This document shows, in pieces, positions 1-7,880 of a stretch of DNA of 26,716 nucleotides. The notes below the pieces were generated by a model. That model was not told where the DNA came from and made no database searches. It saw only the letters and a program-made list of their open reading frames with translations. Position numbers and translations under genes: made by a program. How positions within the stretch are numbered: position 1 is the stretch's first letter; each line of letters opens with the position of its first letter. The stretch is from Albimonas sp041685625 (GTDB lineage: Bacteria > Pseudomonadota > Alphaproteobacteria > Rhodobacterales > Rhodobacteraceae), in NCBI GenBank assembly GCA_041685625.1, contig JAWLFJ010000049.1:1-26716 (forward strand), given 5' to 3'.

Positions 1-910
1 CGAGGGCCGCCGACAGCGCCTCGCGACCCTCGAGCCCGAGGATCCACGCCTCCTCGCGCTCCGCCTCCGCCAGCGCCGCGGGATCGAGCCCCGGCGGCGG
101 CCCGAACAGCGGCGCCAGGCCTCCGGCCGCATCGAGCGCGGCATAGGCCGAGGCGAGCGCGCGGACCTGCGCCCGGTCGAGGATCTCGTCCGGTCGCCGC
201 ACCGCACGGACCGCGCCGTCCAGCATCGAGGGATAGATCTCCGCCAGCACCACCGGCGCCGCGCCGGCCGCCCAGCCCGTCTCGAACGGCCAGACCGCGA
301 CGCGCCCCGCCAGCCCCGGCGCCCGACGCAGCCGCTCCAGCGCCGGCAGGCCGAGCAGCGTCTGGCTCCCGACCGAGCCGGTGGTGAACAGCTTCCACAC
401 CGGCTGCGCCCGGGCGATCCGCACCTCGACGTGCCGGCGCTCCGGTGGGTGCGCGCCGTGCCGCGCGCGACCCTTGGTCGGCACGCCCGGATGCGGCGCG
501 GCGGCGGGACGCCCCCAGAACGGCCCCACCCCGTCCCAGCATGCGTTCAGCCGTTCCGCCACGCGCCAGCGATCGTTGCGGTTGTCGGGCGCGTCCTCGA
601 TCTCCCGCGCCAGCCAGGCCCAGACGGCGAGCCCCTCGGCCCGGCCGGCGACCCGCGCGGCCGCGCCTCTCGGCCAGCCGAAGGGGAAGTCGAAGCCGGC
701 CAGAACGCGCCGCCCCGCCGCCGCCTCCGTCGCCAGCCGATCCGCCAGCCAGCCGATCGCCGCCGCACGGCCGCGAAAGTAGCGCGGCGGCTCCGGACCG
801 CCGACCCCGTCCGCGCCGATCCAGATCGAATCCGCCGTCTCCCGCGCCGGCGACAGGGAGGACCGCGCCGACCAGTCCGTCATCACCACCAGGTCGAAGA
901 TCCGCGCCAC
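1..910 (-). CDS. Conserved hypothetical protein, DUF429-like (3' end missing)
   Basis: An open frame runs on the minus strand from a GTG at 908-910 past the left edge, giving at least 303 codons without a stop. A strong ribosome binding site, GGAAGGAG, lies just upstream of the GTG on that strand. The product begins VARIFDLVVMTDWSARSS. It shows a Trp-Ser-Ala motif near the N-terminus, then VLAGFDFPFGWP at about residues 75-86, GSQTLLGLPAL in the middle, and WPFETG and EIYPSM further on. I recall this pattern from a widespread, uncharacterised alphaproteobacterial family with an RNase H-like DUF429 look, sometimes loosely annotated as a molybdopterin or cobalamin synthesis protein. I infer no function. 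It is divergent from the secreted-protein gene at 1064. The coding call is firm; the family name is tentative. Confidence 0.75.
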   Translation of the reverse strand, partial: MARIFDLVVMTDWSARSSLSPARETADSIWIGADGVGGPEPPRYFRGRAAAIGWLADRLATEAAAGRRVLAGFDFPFGWPRGAAARVAGRAEGLAVWAWLAREIEDAPDNRNDRWRVAERLNACWDGVGPFWGRPAAAPHPGVPTKGRARHGAHPPERRHVEVRIARAQPVWKLFTTGSVGSQTLLGLPALERLRRAPGLAGRVAVWPFETGWAAGAAPVVLAEIYPSMLDGAVRAVRRPDEILDRAQVRALASAYAALDAAGGLAPLFGPPPGLDPAALAEAEREEAWILGLEGREALSAAL

Positions 911-1063
911 CCGTCGCTCCTTCCCGCGAAAACCGCCGCCGTTTCGGCCACGGAGGTTGACGCGCCCGCCCCCGCGCGGCCAATGAGGCACGATGCGCGT
1001 CACCGTTTCATGCCGGCCCCGCGTCGGCGGCGGCGTACCCCAATCGCTTCCGGAGATCCCGTC

Positions 1064-1639
1064 ATGCGCCGATCGTCGCTCCTCGCCCTCGCCCTCGCTC
1101 CCGCGGTCCTCTTCGCGCAACCCGCCGCCTCGGACGAGGTGACGGAGGCGCTGGAGGCCGCGCTGGAGGCCTGGAGCGGCGGCGACGTGGCGACCGCGAA
1201 GTCCGAGGCCGAATGGGCCCTCGCCAAGATCGGCGAGGCGGAGGCCCTCGGCCTCGCCGAATATCTCCCGCCCGCGCCCGAGGGCTGGACCCGTCGGGAC
1301 GAGGATCCGCAGTCGGCCGGGGCCGCCATGTTCGGCGGCGGGCTGATGGCCGCGGCCTCCTACACCGGCCCCGGCGATGCGGGCACGGCCACCGTCGCCC
1401 TCGCCGCCGACTCCCCGATGGTGGCGGCGATGGGGACGATGTTCGGCAATTCCGCCGCGATGAACTCGCTGGGCCGCGCCGTCCGCGCCGGACGCCACCG
1501 CGCCGTGATCACCGGCGACGGCGAGCTGCAGGCCCTGATCGGCGGCCGCACCCTGGTCACAATCGCCGGCAGGGCTTCGGAGGAGACCAAGCAGGCTCTG
1601 TTCTCGGCCATCGACCTCGACGCGCTGGCGGCGCGCTGA
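1064..1639 (+). CDS. Small secreted hypothetical protein
   Basis: 191 residues, with ATG at 1064 preceded by CGGAGA about seven bases upstream. An earlier in-frame start at 431 is rejected because that stretch is antisense to the gene on the other strand. Residues 1-23 form a classic signal peptide (Arg-Arg, a hydrophobic Leu/Ala core, then an AQPAAS cleavage region), so the mature protein should be periplasmic. The mature part starts with an Ala/Glu-rich helical segment and continues with a Gly/Ala-rich domain containing PPAPEGWTRRDED and a C-terminal ITGDGELQALIGGRTLV segment. It contains no Cys and no catalytic motif that I recognise. The MaoC-like gene follows 22 bases downstream on the same strand, so the two may be co-transcribed. 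Function unknown. Confidence 0.8.
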   Translation: MRRSSLLALALAPAVLFAQPAASDEVTEALEAALEAWSGGDVATAKSEAEWALAKIGEAEALGLAEYLPPAPEGWTRRDEDPQSAGAAMFGGGLMAAASYTGPGDAGTATVALAADSPMVAAMGTMFGNSAAMNSLGRAVRAGRHRAVITGDGELQALIGGRTLVTIAGRASEETKQALFSAIDLDALAAR

Positions 1640-1661
1640 GCCGGCCGGAGCCCCGCCCGAC

Positions 1662-2516
1662 GTGACCCGCCCCGGCGCGCCCTCCGTCCTGCCCGACAGC
1701 GCAGGAGAGCCGCGCCACGCCGAGGACGTCGTCGATCCCGCCCGGCTCGCCGAGCTGCACGCCCTGCTCGACCGGGCCGGCCCCCCGCCGTCGCCGGGCG
1801 AGGCGCTGCCCCCGCTCTGGCACGCGCCGCTGTTCCGCCCGGCGGCGCGCCCGTCCGAACTCGGCGAGGACGGCGCGCCGCGCGCCGACGGCCTGCTGCC
1901 GGAGACGGGGCTGCCGCGCCGGCGCCGCGGCGGTGGGCGGCTCGAGTTCCTCGCCCCGTTGCGCGTCGGCGAGCCGACCTCCCGGCTGAGCGTCCTGCAG
2001 AACGTCGCGCTGCGCGAAGGCGCGGCGTCGCCGATCGCGGTCGTGACGCTCCGTCACGAGATCTCCGGCCGCGACGGTCCGGCGATCCGCGAGGAGGAGG
2101 ACATCGTGTTCCGTGCCGCCTTCGAAGCCGACGCGGCGCCGCCCCCCAAGCCTCCGATGCGCGACGATCGGCCCGCCTTCAGCCGGGAGCTGACGCTGGA
2201 CCCGCTGACGGTGATGCGCTTCTGCGCGCTGACCGGCGACGCCCATCGCGTCCACTGGGACGCCGCCTGGGCCGAGGCGGAGGAGGGGCGCCCCGGCGCC
2301 CTCGCGCCCGCCGCCATGCTGGCGCTGCTGCTGGCCGAACTGATGCGCGACAACATGCGCCGCACGCCGCGAAGCTTCGAATGGCGCGTCGCCGCGCATC
2401 CCCGCGTCGGCGAGACGGTGCGGCTCTGCGGCCGCGGCTTCGGTCCCTCGGCCGATCTCTGGATCGTCGACGCCGAGGGGCGGCTGGTGATGGAGGCCCG
2501 CGCCGCGCTCGCCTGA
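1662..2516 (+). CDS. MaoC/FAS1-like hot-dog dehydratase (mesaconyl-C4-CoA hydratase / HTD2-type)
   Basis: 284 residues from a GTG at 1662, with GGAG at 1647-1650. The layout fits the two-domain FAS1-like dehydratase family (mesaconyl-C4-CoA hydratase, 3-methylfumaryl-CoA hydratase, HTD2): an N-terminal hot-dog half with RLEFLAPLRVGEPTSRLS at about residues 93-110, a linker, and a C-terminal half with FCALTGDAHRVHWDAAWA at about 187-204. Family members act on enoyl-CoA thioesters in the cytoplasm. The TGDAHRVHWD segment keeps the Asp and His expected of an R-hydratase-like active site. The usual downstream Val-His-Gly-Pro-Leu stretch of the family is replaced by LAPAAM, so the substrate or even the activity may differ. 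No neighbouring acyl-CoA gene reveals the pathway. Confidence 0.7.
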   Translation: MTRPGAPSVLPDSAGEPRHAEDVVDPARLAELHALLDRAGPPPSPGEALPPLWHAPLFRPAARPSELGEDGAPRADGLLPETGLPRRRRGGGRLEFLAPLRVGEPTSRLSVLQNVALREGAASPIAVVTLRHEISGRDGPAIREEEDIVFRAAFEADAAPPPKPPMRDDRPAFSRELTLDPLTVMRFCALTGDAHRVHWDAAWAEAEEGRPGALAPAAMLALLLAELMRDNMRRTPRSFEWRVAAHPRVGETVRLCGRGFGPSADLWIVDAEGRLVMEARAALA

Positions 2517-2542
2517 TCCCGGGAGCGCCGGCGGTCCCGAAA

Positions 2543-2602
2543 GGCGCGGTCCCCGGGCGCGCGGCCCGCCCGCCCGCCCCCGACGCGCCCGGGGACCGCG
2601 CC
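2543..2602 (+). terminator. Perfect 19-bp inverted repeat, probable terminator or attenuator-like hairpin
   Basis: The left arm GGCGCGGTCCCCGGGCGCG (2543-2561) is exactly complementary to 2584-2602, with a 22-base C-rich loop. It begins 26 bases after the stop of the MaoC-like gene and ends 79 bases before the aminotransferase start. There is no T-run, so intrinsic termination is uncertain. It could also be an mRNA stability element. Confidence 0.55.
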
Positions 2603-2681
2603 CTCCGCGCCCACGCGCGCTTGACCGCGGCGGCGCCCGGCCCTACCCCGCGCCGGTCCGTTCCCGCCGCAGGAGCCCGCC

Positions 2682-3797
2682 ATGCCCGGCCCCCGCCTCA
2701 CCCCGCTCGCCGAGCGCCTGCCGCGCGCCGTGCCCTTCGTCGGCCCGGAGACGCAGGAGCGCGCCCTCGGCCGTCCCTTCACGGCCCGCATCGGCGCCAA
2801 CGAGAGCGTGTTCGGCCCCTCGCCGAAGGCGCTCGAGGCGATGCAGGCGGCGCTTCCCGACCTCTGGATGTACGGCGACCCGACGCAGCACGACCTGCGC
2901 CGGGCCGTCGCCGACCATCACGGCGTCGCGCCGGAGCACGTCATGGTGGGCGAAGGCATCGACGGGCTGCTCGGCACGCTCTGCCGCCTGCTGGTGACCG
3001 AGGGCACGCCGGTCGTCACCTCGGACGGCGCCTACCCGACCTTCGGTTACCACGTCGCCGGGTACGGCGGGCGCCGCGTCGCCGTGCCCTATGCCGGCGA
3101 CCGAGAAGACCCCGAGGCGCTGCTCGCCGCGGCGCGGGAGACCGGCGCGCCGCTGATCTACCTCTCCAATCCCGACAACCCGATGGGCACGCATCACGAC
3201 GCCGCGACGCTCGAGGCGACGATCGCCCGCGTCCCCGACGGGACGGTCCTCTGCCTCGACGAGGCCTACGCCGAATTCGCGCCCGAGGACGCGATTCCCG
3301 CGCTCGACGTCGCCGACGCGCGCGTTATCCGGATGCGCACCTTCTCCAAGGCCCGCGGCCTAGCGGGGCTGCGCGTCGGCTACGCACTCGGCCATCCGGA
3401 CCTGATCGGGGCGTTCGACAAGGTCCGCAACCATTTCGGCGTGGGCCGCGTGGCGCAGGCGGGCGCCCTCGCCGCGCTCGACGACGCCGAGTGGCTCGCG
3501 CATGTGCGCGACGAGGTCGCCCGCGCCCGCCGCCGCATCGGAGAGATCGCCGCGGCGCAGGGTCTGACGGCGCTGCCCTCCGCGGCCAACTTCGTCGCGA
3601 TCGACTGCGGCGCCGACGGCGCCTTCGCCAAGGCGACGCTGGAGGGTCTCGTCGCCCGGGGGGTCTTCGTGCGCATGCCCGGCGTGGCGCCGCTCGACCG
3701 CTGCATCCGCGTCTCCGCGGGCCGGCCGGTGGACCTCGACGCCTTCGCCGCCACGCTGCCCGAAGCGCTGGCCGGCGCCCGCGCCCGGGCCGCCTGA
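2682..3797 (+). CDS. hisC: HisC-like PLP-dependent aminotransferase
   Basis: 371 residues, with ATG at 2682 and GCAGGAG upstream. This is a fold-type I aminotransferase of the histidinol-phosphate / aromatic aminotransferase group. The visible PLP-site motifs are ANES (39-42) for substrate carboxylate contact, YGDP (64-67), SNPDNPMG (162-169), DEAY (193-196) and the Schiff-base lysine K223 in FSKARGLAGLR. A true HisC converts imidazole-acetol phosphate plus glutamate to histidinol phosphate plus 2-oxoglutarate. No other his gene is nearby, so a role in aromatic amino acid synthesis (as described for HisC homologues) or in a separate pathway is equally possible. The length matches the family. 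It is flanked by strong hairpins on both sides and so is probably transcribed alone. Confidence 0.85.
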   Translation: MPGPRLTPLAERLPRAVPFVGPETQERALGRPFTARIGANESVFGPSPKALEAMQAALPDLWMYGDPTQHDLRRAVADHHGVAPEHVMVGEGIDGLLGTLCRLLVTEGTPVVTSDGAYPTFGYHVAGYGGRRVAVPYAGDREDPEALLAAARETGAPLIYLSNPDNPMGTHHDAATLEATIARVPDGTVLCLDEAYAEFAPEDAIPALDVADARVIRMRTFSKARGLAGLRVGYALGHPDLIGAFDKVRNHFGVGRVAQAGALAALDDAEWLAHVRDEVARARRRIGEIAAAQGLTALPSAANFVAIDCGADGAFAKATLEGLVARGVFVRMPGVAPLDRCIRVSAGRPVDLDAFAATLPEALAGARARAA

Positions 3798-3805
3798 GGC
3801 GCGGC

Positions 3806-3834
3806 GCGCGGGCCGCGCGCGCCGCGGCCCGCGC
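3806..3834 (+). terminator. GC-rich hairpin after the hisC-like gene
   Basis: A 12-bp perfect stem (3806-3817 with 3823-3834) closes a five-base loop nine bases after the stop codon, followed by a short pyrimidine tract (GGGCCTTCCCTTC). It fits a GC-rich, T-poor intrinsic terminator. Confidence 0.5.
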
Positions 3835-3959
3835 GGGCCTTCCCTTCGCCGCGCGCCGCCCCATCTCGCGGCGGGTCCGTCGCCGCGCAGCGGCTTCCCT
3901 TTCCGCCCCGCGAGCCGCATCCTTCCCCACGGCCGTCCCGACCGCGAGGATTCCGCCCC

Positions 3960-5261
3960 ATGGTCAGCGCCCTGCCGCCCCAGCACCCGCAGCGCCTGGC
4001 GATGAGCCTGGAGCTGCACGCGCGGCCCTTCCCGGAGCTCTCGGCGCCCTGCCGCGCGGTCCACGTCGCCTTCAAGGCGGCCCAGAACGCCGCCGACCGC
4101 GACCCCGAGCTCGACCGCGCCCATCTGCGCGATCTGCTGGACCGCTTCGGCGCGGCGCATCCGTCGCCGAACGCCGACCATTACGTCGGCTCCATCGGCC
4201 GCGTGACGCTGAAATGGGAGCGTCACACCGAATTCGTGTCCTACACCCTCTTCGGCGAGGGCGTGGCGGACAGTCCCTACGACGGCTCCACCTTCCGGCT
4301 CTTCCCGCGCGACTGGCTGGAGAAGGCGCCCGGCCTCGTCGTCGCCGCCTCGCTGGTGCGCGTGGAATCGGTGGAGAGCGTCGAGGCCGCCGAAGCGCGC
4401 CTTTCGGACGGGCTCGGCCGGCATTTCGTGCGCGAAGCGCTGGCCGCGAGCCGCGTCGCCGACCGCCTCGCCGTCGTCGGCTCCGACTTCCGCATCCACG
4501 AGGACGGCATGAGCCGCTTCGTGGTGCTGGCGCGGCCCGAACTCGGCCCCCGCCGCCTCGGGCGCCTCGTGCAGCGGCTGGTGGAGATCGAGACCTACCG
4601 CGCGATGTCGATGCTGGCCCTGCCCATCGCGCGCACCGCCATCCGCCGCCTCGGCGAGATCGACCGCGAGCTCGCGGCCTGCGTCGCCGGCTTCGCGGAG
4701 GACGAAGGGAGCGAACGCGCGACGCTCGACCTGCTGACGCGCAAGTCGGCCGAGATCGAGAAGATGGCGACCGACGGCGCCTTTCGCTTCGGCGCGGCCC
4801 GCGCCTACGAGGCGATCGTGCACGAGCGCATCGAGGCCCTGCGCGAGGAACGGATGGGCGGCCGGCAGACCGTGGGCGAGTTCATGCAGCGCCGCTACGA
4901 CCCGGCGATGCGGACCTGCAAGGCGGCGGAACGCCGGCTGGAGGAGCTCTCGACCCGCGCCGCGCGCATCGCCGACCTGCTGCGCACCCGCGTCGACGTG
5001 GCGATCGGCGCGCAGAACCAGAGTCTTCTCGCGTCGATGAACCGCCGCGCGGACATGCAGCTGCGCCTTCAGAAGACGGTGGAGGGCCTCTCGGTCGTCG
5101 CGATCAGCTACTACGCCGTCAGCCTGCTGGCCTATGTCCTCGACCCCGTGGCCGCGGCGACGGGGATCTCCGAGCAGGTCCTGACCGCCGGACTGGTGCC
5201 GATCGTGTTCCTCGGCGTCCTCGCCATGGTGCGCCGCCTCCGCCGCGAGCTCGACGGCTGA
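3960..5261 (+). CDS. DUF3422 family protein, C-terminally membrane anchored
   Basis: 433 residues from ATG at 3960. The sequence matches the DUF3422 family as I know it. Typical N-terminal text is HPQRLAMSLELHARPFPEL and, later, LKWERHTEFVSYTLF, a long helical middle (about residues 200-370) rich in charged residues and probably coiled coil, and two C-terminal hydrophobic segments (about 378-398 and 405-425) ending in a basic RRLRRELDG tail. The bulk of the protein should therefore be cytoplasmic and tethered to the inner membrane. The length is normal for the family and no biochemical role is established. It is isolated between a GC-rich hairpin upstream and a large hairpin downstream that also faces the convergent ABC permease gene. 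Confidence 0.88.
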   Translation: MVSALPPQHPQRLAMSLELHARPFPELSAPCRAVHVAFKAAQNAADRDPELDRAHLRDLLDRFGAAHPSPNADHYVGSIGRVTLKWERHTEFVSYTLFGEGVADSPYDGSTFRLFPRDWLEKAPGLVVAASLVRVESVESVEAAEARLSDGLGRHFVREALAASRVADRLAVVGSDFRIHEDGMSRFVVLARPELGPRRLGRLVQRLVEIETYRAMSMLALPIARTAIRRLGEIDRELAACVAGFAEDEGSERATLDLLTRKSAEIEKMATDGAFRFGAARAYEAIVHERIEALREERMGGRQTVGEFMQRRYDPAMRTCKAAERRLEELSTRAARIADLLRTRVDVAIGAQNQSLLASMNRRADMQLRLQKTVEGLSVVAISYYAVSLLAYVLDPVAAATGISEQVLTAGLVPIVFLGVLAMVRRLRRELDG

Positions 5262-5317
5262 GGGGGCGCTCCCGCGCGCCGACGCCCCCGAGGGGGCGCC
5301 GACGCCATGGGCCCGGC

Positions 5318-5353
5318 GGCGCCGTGGGGGTCCTTCGGACCCGTCACGGCGCC
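5318..5353. terminator. Bidirectional terminator between convergent genes
   Basis: Nested inverted repeats: outer arms GGCGCCGT (5318-5325) and ACGGCGCC (5346-5353), inner arms GGGTCC (5328-5333) and GGACCC (5337-5342), with loop TTC. It sits between the DUF3422 stop (5261) and the permease stop on the other strand (5369), where a shared terminator is expected. Confidence 0.6.
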
Positions 5354-5368
5354 GCTGACGCTCCGTGC

Positions 5369-6238
5369 TCAGCGGTCCGACCGAGCCATGCGGCGCTCCA
5401 GCCAGCGCGCGGCCTGACTGACGGTCAGGATCAGGAGCAGATACTCGAGCACCAGCACGGTGTAGATCTCCAGCGGGCGGTACTCCGTCACCACCAGCTC
5501 GTTGGCCCGCCGCGTCAACTCCTGCGCGCCGATCACGCTGACGAGGGCGCTCATCTTCAGCATGTAGACGAACTGGTTGGCGAGGGCGGGCAGGATCCGC
5601 CGCAGCGCCTGCGGCAGCACCACGTGCCGCATCGTCGGCCACCAGCCGAGCCCGAGGGTCCGCGCCGCCTCGGTCTGGCCCTTCGGCACGCCCTGGATGC
5701 CGGCGCGGAAGATCTCCGCCTCGAAGGCCGAATCCGAGAGCGCCAGCGCCACCACCCCGGCCCAGAACACGCTCAGCGAAAGCCCCGCGACCACCGGCAG
5801 CCCGTAGTAGACCCAGAGGATCAGCACCAGGATCGGCACCGCCCGCACCAGCTCGACGTAGAGCTGGTTCAGGCGCCGCCCCCAGACGCTGTCGGTGATC
5901 GCCGGCAGCGCCACGGCGAGCCCCGCCACGATCGAGAACGCCATCGCCGTCAACGACAGCGCCACCGTCTGCCCGAGGCCGGAGATCAGGAAGCTCAGAT
6001 TGCTCCGCCCCTGTTCGGTCCAGGGCGAGACGACGTACCAGCCCCAGACGGTCCGGCCCCCGTCCTCGCCGCCGAACGCCGCCCAGAGCGTCAGGCCCGC
6101 CAGCGCCGCCAGCAGCGCCGGCGTCACCCAGCGGCCCGGCCCGCGGCGGACCGCGGGCGGGGGCGGCAGGCCCGGCGCGGGCGCCCAAGGGGTCTCCGCC
6201 GTCGGCGGACCCGTCTCCAAGCCCCGCGTTCCGTCCAT
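5369..6238 (-). CDS. Polar amino-acid-type ABC transporter permease
   Basis: 289 residues. I place the start at the ATG at 6236-6238, preceded on the minus strand by GGAGAGGG. A start further upstream (6394) would add 52 low-complexity residues. The N-terminal 50 residues are Pro/Gly-rich and cytoplasmic. They are followed by about five membrane segments and the HisM/GlnP-type BPD_transp_1 domain. The permease EAA loop reads EAARTLGLGWWPTMRHVVLPQALR, with the conserved Gly, and FRAGIQGVPKGQTEAA precedes it. Such proteins form the inner-membrane channel for amino acids or related solutes. The divergent gene at 6486 encodes a matching binding protein, which supports one importer. No ATPase gene is present, so the energising subunit must be encoded elsewhere or shared with another system. 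Confidence 0.88.
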   Translation of the reverse strand: MDGTRGLETGPPTAETPWAPAPGLPPPPAVRRGPGRWVTPALLAALAGLTLWAAFGGEDGGRTVWGWYVVSPWTEQGRSNLSFLISGLGQTVALSLTAMAFSIVAGLAVALPAITDSVWGRRLNQLYVELVRAVPILVLILWVYYGLPVVAGLSLSVFWAGVVALALSDSAFEAEIFRAGIQGVPKGQTEAARTLGLGWWPTMRHVVLPQALRRILPALANQFVYMLKMSALVSVIGAQELTRRANELVVTEYRPLEIYTVLVLEYLLLILTVSQAARWLERRMARSDR

Positions 6239-6485
6239 CCGTCGGCCCTCTCCGCAGCGCGGCCCGCCGAAAGGGCGGGCCGTCCGCCGCGAAGCTAGCG
6301 GCGCGGCGGCCCGAGGCAAACCCGCGCCCCCTTCCACCCCTCGGAAGCGGGGCCCTTCGCCCCATCGACGCGGGCGCGCCGGCCGGCCTATCATCGACGC
6401 ACATCGGTCGCGATCGCGGCCCGGACGTCATCCCCGCCGGTCCCGGACGCCGCCGCGTCCCTCCGGCCCCTCCACGGAGAGACCC
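6239..6485. promoter_or_regulatory. Divergent promoter region of the ABC importer
   Basis: A 247-base spacer between the divergent permease and binding-protein genes. It must hold promoters for both. I see no convincing -35/-10 pair or operator palindrome, and the region stays very GC-rich. Confidence 0.4.
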
Positions 6486-7268
6486 ATGCGATCCATCCTC
6501 GCGCTCGGCCTCGCGGCCCTGCTGGCGCTGCCCGCCCTCCCCGCCGCCGCGCAGTCGGCGCTCGACGAGATCCTGAACGGCGGGGTGCTCAAGGTCGGCA
6601 CCACAGGCGACTGGAATCCGATGAGCGTGCGCGACCCGGCCTCCAACAGCTACAAGGGCTACGACGTCGACGTGATGACCGCCCTCGCCGAGGATCTCGG
6701 CGTCGAGCTGGAGTTCGTGCCGACCGACTGGAAGACCCTCGTCTCCGGCGTCGTCGCCGGGCAATACCACATCACCGGCTCGGCCTCGATCTCGCCGGCG
6801 CGGATGAAGGCCGCCGGCTACTCAGACAGCTACCTGACCGTGGTGATCCTGCCCTTCACCACCGAGGACAAGCTCTCGCGCTTCTCCGACTGGGACGACG
6901 TGAACAAGCCCGAGGTGACCGTCGCGACGACGCTCGGCACCACCTTCGAGACCTACGTGAAGCGCTGGTTCCCGGACGCCGAGATCAAGGTGGTCGAGGC
7001 GCCGGCCCGCGGCTGGCAGGAGGTCGTGGCCGGGCGCGCCGACGTCTTCGTGACCTCGAACATCGAAGGGGCGACGCTGACCGGGAAGTTCCCCGAGCTC
7101 GCCCCCGTCGACGTCGAGACGCCGCGCGCTCCCTCGCCGATCGCGATGCTGATGCCCCAGACCGATCAGGTCTGGATCAACTACGTGAACAACTGGATCA
7201 AGATCAAACGGCTCGAAGGATTCTTCGACGCCACCGCCGTCAAGTGGGGCCTCGCGTCCGAGCGTTGA
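6486..7268 (+). CDS. ABC transporter periplasmic substrate-binding protein (amino-acid / cyclohexadienyl dehydratase-like family)
   Basis: 260 residues, with ATG at 6486 and CGGAGAG seven bases upstream. Residues 1-22 are a signal peptide ending AAAQS. The mature part is an SBP family 3 domain: LKVGTTGDWNPMS at the ligand pocket, then the family signature GYDVDVMTALAEDLGVELEF, WKTLVSGVVAGQYHITGS and a second-lobe DVFVTSNIEGATL. The C-terminus (YVNNWIKIKRLEGFFDAT) is typical. Related proteins bind amino acids, or act as the periplasmic dehydratase PheC. The divergent permease favours transport. No lipobox Cys is seen, so it is probably soluble in the periplasm. The ligand cannot be read from sequence. 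Confidence 0.85.
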   Translation: MRSILALGLAALLALPALPAAAQSALDEILNGGVLKVGTTGDWNPMSVRDPASNSYKGYDVDVMTALAEDLGVELEFVPTDWKTLVSGVVAGQYHITGSASISPARMKAAGYSDSYLTVVILPFTTEDKLSRFSDWDDVNKPEVTVATTLGTTFETYVKRWFPDAEIKVVEAPARGWQEVVAGRADVFVTSNIEGATLTGKFPELAPVDVETPRAPSPIAMLMPQTDQVWINYVNNWIKIKRLEGFFDATAVKWGLASER

Positions 7269-7296
7269 CGGCCTCTCGCCGGACGCGGACCGCCTT

Positions 7297-7322
7297 GGCC
7301 CCGCCGCCGTGAAGGCGGGGCC
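7297..7322 (+). terminator. Hairpin after the binding-protein gene
   Basis: Arms GGCCCCGCC (7297-7305) and GGCGGGGCC (7314-7322), eight-base loop, 28 bases after the stop. It lacks a T-run, but its position fits termination. Confidence 0.5.
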
Positions 7323-7746
7323 GGGCCTCCATCCTCCTGCCGACCCGCGACGCGAAGGCCGACGCTTCGGCATCCGCGACCGCTTCGCCCGGAACTCGAC
7401 GCACCGAGACCCCGGGCGAATCGAGGGTCTCGACGCGCCGACCAGAGGCATCGACCCGAGGGACGGCGCGGCGGGAGGGCTCAGCCACCTCGGCGGCTCC
7501 AAAGCCTTCCGGCCAGGCGATCAAGCTCCGCACGGTCGAGAAGCGCCGCGTCCCCTGCGCCGGCGTGCATCTCGGCGTCGTCCGCAAGGCGGATTTCCGC
7601 GTCCAGGCGGAGGTCGCCGACCGCTCGCTCGACGCCGATGACGTCATCCTTCGACGACGGAGCGCAGGGTTCGGCGCCCGCGAACCCGCGACGCGCCGGG
7701 GCCGCCCCCGGGCCCGGGCGCACTTCGGTCATTCCGGCAAAGGGCG
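7323..7746. other. Stretch without a recognisable intact gene; possible decayed or repeated sequence
   Basis: No frame here has a ribosome binding site plus a protein I recognise. The part at about 7490-7650 stays open in several frames on both strands, with coding-like composition. The part at 7725-7750 (TCATTCCGGCAAAGGGCG) resembles an intergenic repeat I associate with alphaproteobacterial genomes. I cannot decide between a relic and a repeat. Confidence 0.35.
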
Positions 7747-7866
7747 TCAGCCCTCCGCGCGCTTGCGGCGGGCGCGCTCGAGGGTCCGGATCTGCCCACG
7801 AAGGAACAGAAGCAATGAACCCATCTTGAGCGTGAACAGAAGCGGGACCAGGAAGCTCGCGACCAT
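7747..7866 (-). CDS. 39-residue single-span membrane protein
   Basis: A small gene with ATG at 7864-7866 (minus). It is preceded by GGAAGGAG with ideal spacing, one of the best Shine-Dalgarno sequences in the window. The product starts MVASFLVPLLFTLKMGS, continues LLLFLRGQIRTLER and ends in a strongly basic ARRKRAEG tail. This gives one hydrophobic segment (residues 4-23) and a positively charged C-terminus, so the tail probably lies in the cytoplasm. A longer in-frame start at 7944 is rejected because it would read through the promoter-like AT-rich region. A TATACT element just upstream and two palindromes (7890-7905, 7913-7922) suggest its own regulated promoter. Function unknown; it could be a stress-type or complex-associated microprotein. 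Confidence 0.6.
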   Translation of the reverse strand: MVASFLVPLLFTLKMGSLLLFLRGQIRTLERARRKRAEG

Positions 7867-7880
7867 GTCGTCTCTCCTTC

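Noticed and set aside
2381..6298. Very long plus-strand open frame (about 1300 codons) across several genes
   Set aside because: It runs in the wrong frame over the aminotransferase and DUF3422 genes and antisense to the permease. The translation is Arg/Ala/Pro low complexity, a common artefact of GC-rich codon usage.
3360..6770. Very long minus-strand open frame (about 1100 codons)
   Set aside because: Antisense to the DUF3422 and hisC-like genes and out of frame with the permease gene; composition is Arg/Gly/Ala-rich with no domain.
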